Assembly: GCF_030936135.1 (NCBI RefSeq)
Contig: NC_082597.1
Coordinates: 40,219,095 to 40,283,094 of the forward strand
Source: Gavia stellata
Taxonomy: Eukaryota; Chordata; Aves; Gaviiformes; Gaviidae
DNA: 64,000 nt
Direction: 5' to 3'
Part shown: positions 50,713 through 63,300 of the stretch, piece after piece
Numbering within the stretch: position 1 is the first letter of the stretch
How the letters are laid out: the number at the start of each line of letters is the position of its first letter
Translations under genes and position numbers: made by a program
Notes under the pieces: generated by a model
The model's input: the letters and a program-made list of their open reading frames with translations, nothing else
Told to the model about the DNA's origin: nothing
Databases searched by the model: none

Positions 50713-52399
50713 GTACGTGGCGGCGGGGCTGCGTGGCCTCCGCCCCGCTGGTAGGAGGGGGGCGGCCGGCCGGGCCGCGGCTCCCCGATAGTGCCGCTGC
50801 ACCTGCTCGGCGCCGCGCTCCCAGGAGCCTGTGCCCGAGCGGGCGGAGCCGGCGCCGCCTGGGAGGGCTGCCCCTCGCCGGGCATGGTGGCCGGGGGCGG
50901 GCGGGCTTCCGCGCGTCGGACCCGCGCCCGCCCGCTGTGGCCGCCCCAGCTGCGGGGGCTGGGCTGGGGGGTCCCCCCCGGCAGAGCGCGGGGGCAGGTG
51001 GCGGCCCAGGCTGTGGGTGCGGAGGGAGCAGCCGGCGGCAGGGATACGCTTGGCCCCAAATCCAGCCGCGGTCCGAGCCAGAACTGGGCAAAAGTAGTTC
51101 TTGGGGGTCACCCCGGGAAGTGCCGGGCGCACCTGCCCCGGGAGAGCCGCTGGCGGCGGCGGTGGACAAAGAGCCGTCGCTCCCCCGGCGCCGGCGGCGC
51201 GGGGCAACCGTCCTCCCCTCAGGGCTGCCTGCGCGGGGGCGCCCTTCCGAGGCGCCGTAGGGCCGGTGGAGAAGGGCGTCCTGGCAGGAGTGACTAAAAT
51301 GAGTAGAGGGGGGTTGTGAGAAGAGGCTAAGCCGGCGCTGAAGTCTTCTCCGCTCACAAATCTCTCGGCCGGTGGGGCGGGAGGTGCGGCGGCAGGGGAG
51401 GGCGCCGAGAGGCGGTGGGGGAAGGGGAGGCAGGGCAGGCCCGCTCGGTGGGCTCACAGACTTCGGCCCCCCTCCACCTAGGCCCGGGGCAGCGGTGCCA
51501 ACGGCTGCCAGAAGCAGCGCGGTTGGAGACCGGAGGGGAGTTCTGCTTTGTGGGACTGTGGAGCTGCGCTCGCCTGTAGTGTTTCTGCTTGCTTTAAGGT
51601 CGTCGAGCAATATTGAGGTTAATACCTGGTCGCCGATAAGTAGCCTTGTAAGCTGTGGTGGTTAAGTATCAGGGATTTCAGTTAATTTCGTAACACAGTT
51701 ACGTTAGAGAATCAGGTGCGGAAAGGAAATTCTGGTTACAAGTTGATTGCAAGTGATGAACTGTGCAGAAATTCGTGCTGCCTAAGTGCTGTTGCTCCAC
51801 TAGCTCCCTGAGAGTCGCAGGGCTCTGGAAGCAGAACACCGAGTGGCCAAATCGTTAATGGTACCCTCAAATGCTTGTCTTGCTGACAAAAAGCAGCAGT
51901 GTTTTCATTGGTTTGAGTGTTCCCTGTTTTGTTTGAAGATAGCATACTAAGCTTTATATTGCTTGATTTGTTTGCCATGTTCATTTGTAAGCATGTCCTT
52001 AGGAAGTCTCAAAAACAGTGATCTAGATAGCTAAAATAATTAATCTTCCATAGGCTTACCGTAACTGTGAAATTATCAGCTTCTCTTTTGAAGTAGATGT
52101 GAGGTTATTCAGTCTAGAAGCATGTATTGGCAGCTACCATCTGTTCAAATATTTGTATTCCTCAGTAAAATATAGGGCAAAACCTGAGGTCTTGTTGCTT
52201 TAATGTTTTTATTGTTTTTATTATAGATCTGTTTAATGAGTTCTGGAGAGGGTTAAAGTCAGGCCTTCTGTATTTGCATCTTGGCAGTCATTCTTCTGCT
52301 GTGCTTGGTTAATGTTACCGAGTGAGCAAAGAAGGATAAATAATTTACCATTCTCATTATGCTTTTAATAAATAACAAATGGGAGTGTACCGCACAGCT

Positions 52400-52945
52400 G
52401 TGTCCAGAGAAGGGTGACGAAGCTGGTGAGGGGTCTGGAACACAAGTCTTATGAGGAGCGGCTGAGGGAGCTGGGGTTGTTTAGCCTGGAGAAGAGGAGG
52501 CTGAGGGGAGACCTTATCGCTCTCTACAACTACCTGAAGGGGGGTTGCAGAGAGGTGGGTGTTGGTCTCTTCTGCCAAGTGACGAGTGACAGGACAAGAG
52601 GAAACGGCCTCAAGTTGCGCCAGGGGAGGTTCAGGCTAGATATTAGGAAAAAGTTCTTTACTGAGAGAGTAGTGAAACATTGGAATAGGCCGCCCAGGGA
52701 GGTGGTAGAGTCACCCTCCCTGCTCCAGGGAGGAGCGTGTGGATGTGGCATTGTGGGATGTAGCTTGATGGACATGGTGCTGTGTGGTGTTGGGTGGGTT
52801 GGTTTTTGGTGTGTTGTGCCTTGTTGTTGTGTGGTGGTTGGCTTGCGTGGGTTGTGTGGTTTTTGTTGTTTTTTTTTTTTTTTTTTTTTTTCCAGGTTGG
52901 ACTTGATGATCTTACAGGTCTTTTCCAACCGTAGTGATTCTGTGA
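52400..52945 (+). mobile_element. CR1 LINE, 5'-truncated 3' portion with long poly-T
   Basis: Plus orientation. It encodes [17 protein letters not shown] and [20 protein letters not shown], then a GT-rich 3' UTR with a pure T run (about 52869-52891), and the terminal GGTTGGACTTGATGATC, GGTCTTTTCCAACC and GATTCTGTGA blocks. It is the same subfamily as the copies at 21541 and 36466. Confidence 0.93.
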
Positions 52946-55900
52946 CTGAAATATCCTTGTTACACTATATTTAAAAGGGGATTTTTTCTGTAGGAAAATG
53001 ACCATAGTAAGCCTTTTGATTGTAGACTGCAGCTATCTTCATAGCTTTTATTGTTTTAAAATTAATGTAAAATGCCAAATGAGTTGGTCTCTCACTGTTC
53101 CACTTATGTTTACAGATTTTCCCAGAAAAGAAATGCATACTTTGGATTTTTATTTTTAAGACCTCTTTTTAATACAGCTTTTAAAATCTTGTCCACTGTA
53201 ACTTGACTAAAATTTGTATTAGACACTTTAATTATGCTTAATAATATGCTAACCATTTTTTTCCCCAGAAATTAAGAAAATGTTTCCTTAAATGCATTTG
53301 CAGATACATTTAGAAAGCTTTACATACCGTGAAAATTGTGATAATTTTTACTTAAGTTTACTAACTGAATATTTTCAGTGTTAACTGAAAATGAGAGGGT
53401 CTTTAGGTCCAAGTCTTGGCAAGGATGACACTGCAGTCACAGTCACTGTGATCAGGCTTAAACCTGAGATGGGAGTGTGAAGTTGTTTCCAAGAGAAAGC
53501 AGAACAATGCTCTGGCTTAAAAAGAACAGTGTCTGCAAAGAGAATCATATTTGCAGTTAAATTAACTTGGTTTAGAGAGTCTTTGTGAATTGAACAACAT
53601 TATTTGAGTGTCTGTTTACAATAAAAGTTTGCAGTAATCTACCTCACAAAGCACTGATTTTTCTCTCTAGTAAGAGGTGTACTATCTACCAGACTCTAAA
53701 CATTGTGCATTTATAGGTTTTGCAAGCACTCCATAAATATAGGTCGATGAATCTTGTGTGCTGCTTGTTTCTGTAAGAGAGACACTTACTGTTTGCACTT
53801 GTATTTTTTGTAGTTGAAGTTATCCCTATAATAAAGTTTTCAAAAGAGATTTTTTTAACCATCAGTTCAGCAAAACAAAAATTCTTTTAACTTTATAAAA
53901 TCTTGCTATCAAATAGACTACATGTTTCTTTTAAAAACAGTGTGAAATAGTGTTTTGGATGCCTAACATGAGAGTAAAGAACAGAAAAAGACCCACATCA
54001 TAGCATTATATGACAACACTAGTGGGAATGCAATAGAAAAATATTCTCATGTTGAACCAAGTGTGGTTTTGCTATCTCTTAAATTCTGTAGACTTGCCTA
54101 ACTTACAATTTACCTTCTATTTACTATCTTGCCTAATTTACCATCTGTTGGTAAATATGTAGTGTAAGGTTACTCGCAAATTAAAGTAGAATATGTAAAG
54201 AGTGGAGTAGTTCAATGCTTTCTTTTCTCTCATATCTTACTGCCTCCAAAAAAAAATTGTTGCATATTTGGGCTCCTGAAGTAGAAAGTTCTATCATAAT
54301 TGCAAAATTGTAAAGGTAGGAATAGTTTTTTGCAAACCTTAGGGAGATTCCTATGCCGAATCTTGAATTGTGTTTGTGCAATGAACTGGCATTGATAACA
54401 GTGTTTAAACTTGCTGGAATTCTGTGGCTAAGCTTAAATATAAAACAGATTGGGGGGAAAAAACCAATTAATCCACCCAACTTTTGTCCTGTGCCAACAT
54501 CTGATGAATATCTCATACTGGATAGGTGTAATTGAATTGGTTTTGAACTTCAAATTAATGTCCATATACGCCTTACAAAAATTCTACTTCAAACTGCCTG
54601 CTTGCATCTGATAGATATAGGTATGGAGTAGCAGTACTTAATTAGACTGCTTTCTTAAAAGGTATTTTTTAGTCCACTACTCTAATTTCCTGTGGAGTTC
54701 TTTAGAGCTTAAAACATACTACATTCCAGACTGTATGATGCCAAATATTTAAAAACTTTTTTTGAAACTCAGTGAGTAGAGTGCAAGCCTAGTGGTGGGC
54801 TAATGTCACTCCTTTTGAGGAACTGCTACAGGAAGTCCACTTTCCTACCTCTCCCAAATTAACTGAAGCAGACGTTGGAGTCTAATAAATGAAGTCTTTG
54901 AGACTTTATTACATTTTGAAAGGCCTGCTGCATGAAGATTAAAACACCATAGCTCATAGGCACCTTTTTTTGGTAAATGCTAACTAGAACTTAATTTTCA
55001 TCAAAATGTTTAGAAACAGTAACTTTTTCCTTATGTGATTTTTTTTTTTCACTTGAGCAGGTAATCGTTCTGTTGTGATGCTGCTCTTTACTATTAAAGC
55101 TAAAAATGAGATTTTTGATGTGTGAAGTGTTTGGTGCTGATGTTGCTTTTAAATGGGTTATAACAATTAGGAGATTGTTCGAAGTTGTCATCTTCCACCT
55201 GTATTGTATTTAAAAGCAATCTGTGAAAGACAGACTCCAGAGTTTGTAGTAGGTAGCTTTCAACAATACATTTGTTTTTCAAAAGAAAACAAGCCACAAT
55301 AAATTACTGCTTTTCAGGGAGCTTTTTAGTATTCAGTTATTAACTGCTTTGATTCAGACGAGTAGCTGAACCCCTCTTAGAGTAATAACAGGAAAATTAG
55401 ATTAAGTGTTTTGATTTCAATGCTGTTGAAAATGTTCAGTTCTTGTTTCCTCTTAGAAGCTGTAGAAATGTGTTGAACTGACCGTTGTTAAACTGATTTC
55501 TTTGAGTAAGTTTTTGTTTAAGACTGAGAAAATAAGATTAGAGCACACTTCCCTCATGAAGTTATGTGGATAGTCAGCAGTGCAAGTGTGGCAGCGGAGA
55601 GGAAGTAAAAAGCTGCAATGTTTTGACAGCTTCCACCAAATTTGCATTATTTCTACAGGAAAGTAGAAGGAAATGAATTTATTTTGTTGTTTCCTCCTGA
55701 TTTATTACAGTACTTGAATTTTGCACGTCATCCGAATTGCATAGTATCAACTAAGACAAAAATAATTACGTATTTCTTAGGCACTAATGCTATTCCAAGC
55801 TTTCATCATATATCAGTGTGGTAGAAAAAGTATTAAGAAGATTCATGATTTTGTCTAAGTGTGCTGCCCTGAAGTGTCAGAATATCAGCTTTTGTTCACA

Positions 55901-56047
55901 GCACCAGAATTACTACTAAGAGTGCTGTGTCAACACTCTGGTATTTTACACACAGCTTGGTTCCTAGCAAAGCTCTCTGCTTACCACGTGCTTCATGTTG
56001 CTTCACAGCAAGGCTGTTGATTGCTGCCTTAATGGGTAATACGAACA

Positions 56048-56066
56048 CCCCCCCCCCCCCCCCCCC
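56048..56066. repeat. C19 homopolymer
   Basis: A pure run of 19 C in the proposed RAB3IP intron 1. On the minus strand it is a G run able to form G-quadruplex. Likely length-variable. Confidence 0.95.
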
Positions 56067-59000
56067 AGCTTTAACGAAGCCTGTAATCTTTATTGACACT
56101 GAAATTTAATGTGGGTTTTTCCCCCTCCTTTTGTTTACCATTACTTTGAAGAGTTCTTTCCCAAAAGAAGGCTTTTATTTTTAGGACCACCTGGCTTTTT
56201 GCATGTACGTTTGGTTTCATTAATGTGTAATGTGTGTTCAGCTGACATCTTGGTAACAACGCAATGGTGTTGGTGAGTCTTGAAACTGAGATACTTAATA
56301 TGGGCTTCTTTGTCTTCTATGGGTGGTGTACCCAGCTTCTGCCTGCTCACAGCTAAGTGAGAAGTAATGCTAGAAAAGAAAAAAGTTGTGAATGGGGAGT
56401 GTTTTACACAGATGGTGTGCTTACAAGTGCCCATTTGACAGGGTATGGGAAAAGTTTAGCTGAGGGACTTTATTTTCAGCTCTTCCAGGAATAACTTGTA
56501 TAACTTTTCTACTTACTGTATCAGAAAGAGCTTGTTTTTTGAAAACTGAGAAGACATGCATGGATTTACTTACTCATAAATCTCTCTTGTCTGTTTAGGC
56601 TGAGATTGCTATTTAATGTATAAGCAGAGTGATAGTCTCGTAAATAACATTGCATAATCGTTTTTGGGGTTTTTTTGATTGTTAAAAACACTGCAGGATA
56701 TACGCAGGTTAGGTGAAATAGCTGTGGGAAAGGAGTTAAATGGAACATTTCTCATAGGAGTAGGAGCATGTAGGTAGGATGGATTTTTTTTGTTTGGTTT
56801 TTAATTTTTTTTTTTACAGACATACAACTTTGCTTATCATAGATTGATGTGATGGTCTGGAGTGGGAGCTGGAAATGCATTTGAACATTTGGACGATAAT
56901 AAGCAGGCTTCTAATAATTTCTCTGTGTGAGCCAGTGTGACTTTCTGTACTTCATAACGTAGATGAATTTGTGTAAATTATTATAAAGATATGAAATAGC
57001 AGATCTTTGAGCCTCTTGCTTACTTAATGCACTTAAAGTATTTGGTCCAAACAGCCCTAAGAGTTGTACAGAAATAGTAAAATACATTAAAAACTGACAA
57101 ATTAGTTTTCCTGAGCCTTTTGTCTTGGAAATGGCTAAATAGTATTTTTTAAAAATCAGTTGGGGAAGAAAACATTCATAGAAAATTTCAGCCCAATGGG
57201 GTATGCAACTGAAAACAACCAGTGGTACTGGTGATGTGAAACAGTATGGTACCACTATTGAACATCAAGTCAGCTTGTGAGTTTTCAGTGGAACTATGAA
57301 CGTGTCTTTCAAACTTGAAGTGGAAGCTAGTCAACAGAAGGGGAGATATGGCAGAAGGGTTGTTCCTGTTTTACTCTTAGCTATGTTCTCAATCTTTGCT
57401 TCTGTTGGGTGGGTTTTGGTGCACTTTACTAGGTGCTGTAGGCATAGAAAAGACAAGGCATCCAGTCAGCCTTTCTACATCCCTTTTCAGAAGCCTACAT
57501 CTTTTATTAATTGTGAAGACTGGAATACAAAGAATTGGGAATGTGAAGAGACATCTTGGTGGGCTTGCCAATATGGTAGTGTTGGGTATGGCTTACTTGG
57601 TGGTCGAAAAAGAGGAGAGTGATGGGAACAATGAAAGTGAATGTGTTTGTGTAGATATGAGCCTGGCGAGATGGATATTTTTCAGCTGGGCTGATGAACT
57701 TTAAAGGACTGTTTCTGCAATTTTATTTTTTCAAGATGGCAGTATTTTAGCTTATTAAATGTAAAACAATGACATGTAGTAGTTGCACTGTAGAGCTGAA
57801 AACATTTTTGAAATACAACCTTGAAGAAATGTCCTGTAGATCTGGCAGTCCCTCCACTTAAATTTGTTGACTCAACAGGCTTTATCATCACATAGGGCAT
57901 GTAATTAGAATGCTTATTATAGTTAAGAAGAACTATAGGGAAAACAAACAATATTTTTCAAACTTACTTAAACTCAAAAATAAGCTGTTCATCTGTGTTA
58001 TGGTAGAAAAGCTCCAAAGCACAAAACTGTGACAGTGTTTTTCTGTGTAAATCATGTTTGTGCAACTGCTGTTGGTGGTTCAAAATAAAACAAATTTCTG
58101 CATAAAACAGAAAAAAACCCCCAAAACCAAAAAACATCCCTTCTTATTCCTGTAAGGTCCTTTTTGTCCCTTAAGTCTGGGAAGTTTCTTAGAGGTGGTT
58201 GATTTGTTTTTTGTGGGAGCAATCAACAGCGAGAAAATAGTAACATATTCTTGCTGTCTGAACAAATTAATTTCTTCCACATGTACCTGATAATGTAGTA
58301 AAGTAACTTGTTTAATACAGATGTATACACACTCAGTACAGTACTTGAGACGCAAACCAGTTTTGAACAGTGCTCTTTGAGTTCAAGATGACCAAAAAGT
58401 ATTGATGAAACTAACACATTACTGATATGCTAATTTGGGGATTCCATTCTTGGTATTTTCCGTGTGTTTTAGGAAGTAGCTAATGAACTGGACCTACATG
58501 TAAATACATGGCATCATCCCTTCATGGCTATGACCATCATCTTTCTAGATCTTCTATCCGCCTTGTCTTTTCAGTTGTAAGATCCAAGCAGATTTCTCTG
58601 TAAAATGCAATGTATTATTTCACTTAGATGCTACAGTTCCTTTTTTGCATGTTAAGTACTTTTGTGAAACCTTAATTTTCTCTTGTCTTTATTTATATAA
58701 CATGGAAAATGTGTTTTTGCAGTGCATAATCACTGCTAAGTAATTCCTTCACAAATTTCTCCATACGACTTCCAATTTATAGTTTTGAATCATGCAAAGA
58801 TTTTAATGATCTCTGATAAACTGCTGGAAAATAGGAGCTTTCTACTGAGGCTTGTAAAATTCATGTGGTGTTCTTGTTTTCTGTTGATCTTATGAAAAAC
58901 ATAAGGAATTTTTAAAAAAATTAAAAGATACTGTCAGTTAAATTGCCAATTCATAGTACACTTTCACCTGTAATATATTTTTGGTATGATCCTTATTCAC

Positions 59001-59588
59001 AATTGTCATCATCACTTAATCATATGATGTGTTAGATACACATCATCATACTTCATGAGAAGTCTTATTGGCTAGTTCTATCATTCCAGTGAAATGTGGC
59101 AAGATCAGATGTGTAATTTAACCAAAACTGCTATGGACTGTAATTTATTTAAAGGTTTGCTGATTTCTGCCTCTAGATTATTTGCTTTATTGAGATTAAA
59201 AGTGGAAGCTTTAGGTTTTAATTTTTTTTTTCTTACTGGTTACCAGGTCTCCCTGTCTTTCATGAATGTGATAGATTTGTGTTTTGTTACAAACCAGCTC
59301 TAGGCTATATTAAAGATGACTTTGTTTTATGATATAGACCGTGTTTTGATTTCATCATCCCATTTAGACGTGGAGTCTGCTATTAGATCTTCTGGACTCA
59401 ACAATCCAATGTGTGGAAAAAATATTTTTGGTGGTTGAAGTTGATACTTTTGCAAGATTAGTCCCCAGTTTCCATTATATCATGAAGTATTCGGAACGTA
59501 TTTGTCTGAGTGGTGGTTTTTAATTTAAATAGTTGTCAGAATTAAATATTTCCTGTTTCCATTCTGATAATGTGATTATTTAATTCAG

Positions 59589-59864
59589 GGTTTCATATGA
59601 TGAGGCTTTTATTATGGCCAGTGACCCCTTGGAAGGCTTTCATGAAGTGAACCTCGCTTCACCTACTACACCAGATCTTCTTGGGGTAAATGAGCCAGGG
59701 ACTCAGGAGCAAACTACCTCACCCAGTGTTATCTACCGACCACATCCTTCTGTTGTGTCCTCCACACCAATCCAACCCAATGCATTAAATGTTTCTGACC
59801 TTCCCACACAACCTGTTTATTCATCTCCCAGACAACTGAATTGTGGAGAAGCATCAGGTGTCAG
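59589..59864 (+). CDS. RAB3IP: RAB3IP first coding exon
   Basis: Acceptor TTAATTCAG ends at 59588; there are 25 nt of 5' UTR, then ATG at 59614. The Pro/Ser/Thr-rich N-terminal region includes [17 protein letters not shown] and [19 protein letters not shown]. The donor is GTAAGT. Confidence 0.96.
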
Positions 59865-60332
59865 GTAAGTTCTGTGTGTCTTTTTATTTAAATTGCTGAT
59901 CTTTGTTGCATATAAACTGCCTGCTTTACTAGAGATATAATTTTAATATTACTTAGTGTTGTAATATTAAATTGTGTCCATAATGGTACATTCAACACCA
60001 CTACTGCCATTTCTAAAATATTTCTTCTTAATGTATTATATAAATAAAAAATATATCACTCTCTTTGCAGCATCAATGTTACCGACGCAGTACTTTGTTC
60101 TACCTCTGGACCCCAGGGTGGGTCATTCAATTACAATAATTCCAGAAAGGAGAGCAATAACGCAGAGAGAGAGTTTTTGCAGGGTGCTACAGTAGCAGAT
60201 GTTGCTGAAGGAAATGAAGATATTTTTGGGTTGAGTACAGACAGTTTATCTCACTTACGGAGCCCATCTGTACTGGAAGTAAGAGAAAAGGGCTATGAAA
60301 GATTGAAAGAAGAACTTGCAAAAGCTCAGAGG
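59589..60332 (+). CDS. RAB3IP: RAB3IP (Rabin8), N-terminal coding exons, partial
   Basis: RAB3IP/Rabin8 is the guanine-nucleotide exchange factor for Rab8, acting at vesicles and the ciliary base. The start ATG at 59614 (A at -3, G at +4) opens [20 protein letters not shown], the conserved N-terminus. The first coding exon ends 59864|GTAAGT after 83 codons plus two bases. The next runs 60071-60332 (acceptor TTTGCAG, donor GTAAGG) and encodes the linker with [19 protein letters not shown] and then [17 protein letters not shown], the beginning of the Sec2-type coiled coil that binds Rab8. The remaining exons, including most of the coiled coil, lie beyond 64000. About 170 residues are encoded here. 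The BEST3 neighbour supports the identification by synteny. Confidence 0.96.
60071..60332 (+). CDS. RAB3IP: RAB3IP second coding exon
   Basis: 262 nt, joining in phase through a split Ser codon (AG|C). It carries [20 protein letters not shown] and the start of the coiled coil. It ends CAGAGG|GTAAGG. Confidence 0.95.
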
Positions 60333-63300
60333 GTAAGGCTTGTTGTCTTGTCTCCTCCCACTTTTTCTCTCTTCAAAGTGGTTCTAATATTGCAGAGTGG
60401 TAGATGGGCCAGAAGATGCAGTCTGAGTCTACTGAATTCTTGTAGAATTATTAGATGTAATTATTTTATGTAAAGTTATTCTGAATGTGTGCAGTGCTAA
60501 TGTCTTAGAATTATTCCTTGATAGTGTTTTTCTTTCTAGTGCTGCTGCTACTTAACCATGGAAAGTTTTTCTGCAGTATCTGGTTAAACATGCTTTTTCT
60601 GTCATGGAATATCAAAATGCTTTAGAACAGGGGTGCTTGTGATATTTCACAGGGGAATGCCTGCATAGGAAAAAAGCAATAAAGACGTCATTGGTGTTCT
60701 TCAGAGTCCTGTTACACCACACTTCAAATTGAATATGGATACCTTTGAGGACACTGTGGCTCAGTTCATTAATATTTGTAAAGCGCTTTGTCTTGTTTGG
60801 ATGGATGGTGCTATATAAATGCAAAGCCATTATTTATCATTTTAACATTCCTCTGTGCTTAAACTTTCGAGTAGATTTTGTGCGATTTGTATGTGTCCTT
60901 TCCTCTCCTCTACAAGATTCCATTCTTGTTTAGATTTAAGCTCACCTTATCTTGTGTTCGAACTTGTTTTCCTCTGTTTGTTACCTCTTCTTGTTGAATG
61001 TAGTCATCATTTCTGTGATAGTTGCATTTGCCCTTGTTAATGTGAATCTTAAATGTGGATTCTGACATCACTACTTCTGTTGATTTTTTTTTTATTGCTG
61101 AGGAATTGCTTCCTTTGCTAATGTGTTTGTTTGCTTAGCATTTGACCGCTGAAAGGAAACATTAATGTGAGCTAAGTTTGAGGACCTTGCATGTGGATAT
61201 ATAATCCTAGCAGTTAAACTTGGAACCTTAAAGTAAGAACAAATTAAAGTTTAAACTTTAGAAAAGCCCTTCCAGCTCCTGACAGTATACCAAAGTACAG
61301 GTCACGTACTTGAAAACCACAGCACAGATCTGTTGCTGTTACCTTGGAATTATCTGACAATCTGATTCCAGTGTATACCTCTTTGCCTTTTTAAAGATTG
61401 AAATGTTTCCTATTTCACTCTGAAATTTAAGGTCATTTTGAAGAAAACGGCATTAAGTCTGCTAGGACATACTAAGTGCATGTTACATGTTTCCAAACCC
61501 TTTGGGTCGTCTTAACAAAAGCAATTCAGCACTAACTTGAGACTGTTGATGTAAAAGTTCTTGCTAATTCTCAACCCATCAGGTTGATTGTTACTGGTGT
61601 TATGCTGGATGGATAACTTATTTTGTCTGCTTGTCTTCCTAAACTTGCATGGCTTCAGAATTGTTCAGCAACACAGGAGTCATGGCAGGAGTCTTGACAG
61701 ACTGTACAACAATAAACCCTATTCCTTCCCTGTCTACTTTCTTCCACTTCCTGTATAAGGACTAGTTTTTTCTACCCCTAATTCATCTCTGATTGCTTTC
61801 TTCCAAAAGTCATGGCTATTCACATAGGGCTGTGCCCACTCTGTGATATTCGGTATGTCATGCAGTCTTTAAACTTTTAATTCTAAGTATATTCACTTTT
61901 GTTGATGAGTATTCAGTTTAAAAATCTGTAGGGATATAATTACTAGGTAGTGCCTGTGTATAGCTGGTTGGGTTTTGCATAATGGTTTTAAATTCTCTTT
62001 AAGTCTCTGTGCTGTTTATTAGGAACAGTGAGAAAAATGAGAATTACAATTTGCACTTGAATTTTGTGAGCTCATTGAGCCTGGAAACCTTACAGGCTAC
62101 AAACTTTCCAGGAGTAAGCAAAGTAAACACAAACTTGCTATCTTGCATTTTTAATTTGTTCCAAATTTCTTACAGTTTGGGTGTGCTATTGTAATATGCA
62201 TTAAAGATTGATTTGAATTTGTTGCAGTTGTGATCAGAAAGGGAACTAGAAAGGAAATAGGAATTTTGAAGCTTAGGGGTCCACTATAATTTTTTTTCAT
62301 GTCTCTGCTTGGAATGCAACTTTTTTCTTAATATGCTCTCAGTTTTTTATATTAGAGAATATATGTATGGTGTGTAATTATTGAAATTATTCAGGAATAG
62401 AATAAAGATTTTTTTTTTTCCTTTATGTATACCTTGTATTTCCTAAGACTACAGACTTCAATTCTCAAAATAAACAGCATTGCTGGCAAAATTGTTAAGA
62501 AAAAAAACTCTTTCAAGGTTTTGTTTCTTGGTGGAAGGAAATATACTTTCTACTTCAGACTAGATCAGTTGCAGCACCCTGAATCATGTTGTAAGGTTGG
62601 GTCAGTGGTATCAGCAGGGCAGGATCCTATACTAATGGAGCATATAAGATTGGTCATACTTTTGCCTTAAAATGCCCCCTTAATTAAAATGACATAATTT
62701 TTTCACTCTTTGTTGAGACCATTCAGGTCATTTTTCCTTATTTTTTCACTGAAGACTTAATTTCTGGCTATATTCTGTAAAGTGGAGCTGAAGAGCCCTT
62801 GCTTTAGGTGATCTGAACCTTTCTCCTTGTTTTGCTACCCTTTTAAAGCAGCATCAGGAAAATTGAGAAGGTGTTAAAAGGCTTAGTGATTCAGTGCCTG
62901 GGACCTTATCTCCTCATGTCTCTCTGCATTTGCATTTTTTCTGCCATGTTTGGATTGAACTGTGTCACCGTGGTTACTGAAGGTAGATCAACCACATGTA
63001 GGTAATATCTGAGAGAATAGCAATGGCATTTTGATATGTGGCATTTCTTGATGTGCAAGTTTAGTGGAGTCCTTGCAAAGGAATATCTTTTGTTTGCTTT
63101 TATCTTAAATAACCAGCACGTTGCATGTATTTTGGATTGCTTTTATCTTAAATAACCAGCACGTTGCATGTATTTTGGATAGTTTGCTTGTAGTTTCTGA
63201 GCTGTGGCAGTGCATAGTCATCTTTTCCTCAAATTTTTATGTGATTTGGCCCTAAAGTTATTTCCTCATCAATCAGACTGTCAATATAATGATGTCATCC

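Larger units (their letters stand above)
50290..51600 (+). promoter_or_regulatory. RAB3IP: CpG island, likely RAB3IP promoter
   Basis: Very high GC and CpG density against AT-rich flanks. It lies upstream of, and in the right orientation for, RAB3IP; no other island is present nearby. It contains GC boxes, a perfect NRF1 palindrome and a CTCF-like motif. It could also start an antisense non-coding transcript. Long open frames on both strands here are a by-product of GC content. Confidence 0.8.
50713..59588 (+). other. RAB3IP: RAB3IP first intron (inferred)
   Basis: About 8.9 kb if exon 1 is as proposed. Beyond the rest of the CpG island it contains a CR1 copy at 52400-52945 and a C19 run at 56048-56066, otherwise AT-rich sequence. 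No nested gene was recognised. Confidence 0.5.

Noticed and set aside
49977-51610. Minus-strand open frames of 268, 360 and 368 residues in the CpG island
   Set aside because: They are Pro/Ala/Gly/Arg-rich, overlap each other and plus-strand frames, and follow from very high GC content. No domain was recognised.
57296-57622. 108-residue plus-strand frame with one hydrophobic segment
   Set aside because: Lies within the proposed RAB3IP intron 1. No homology recognised; overlaps a second frame of similar length.
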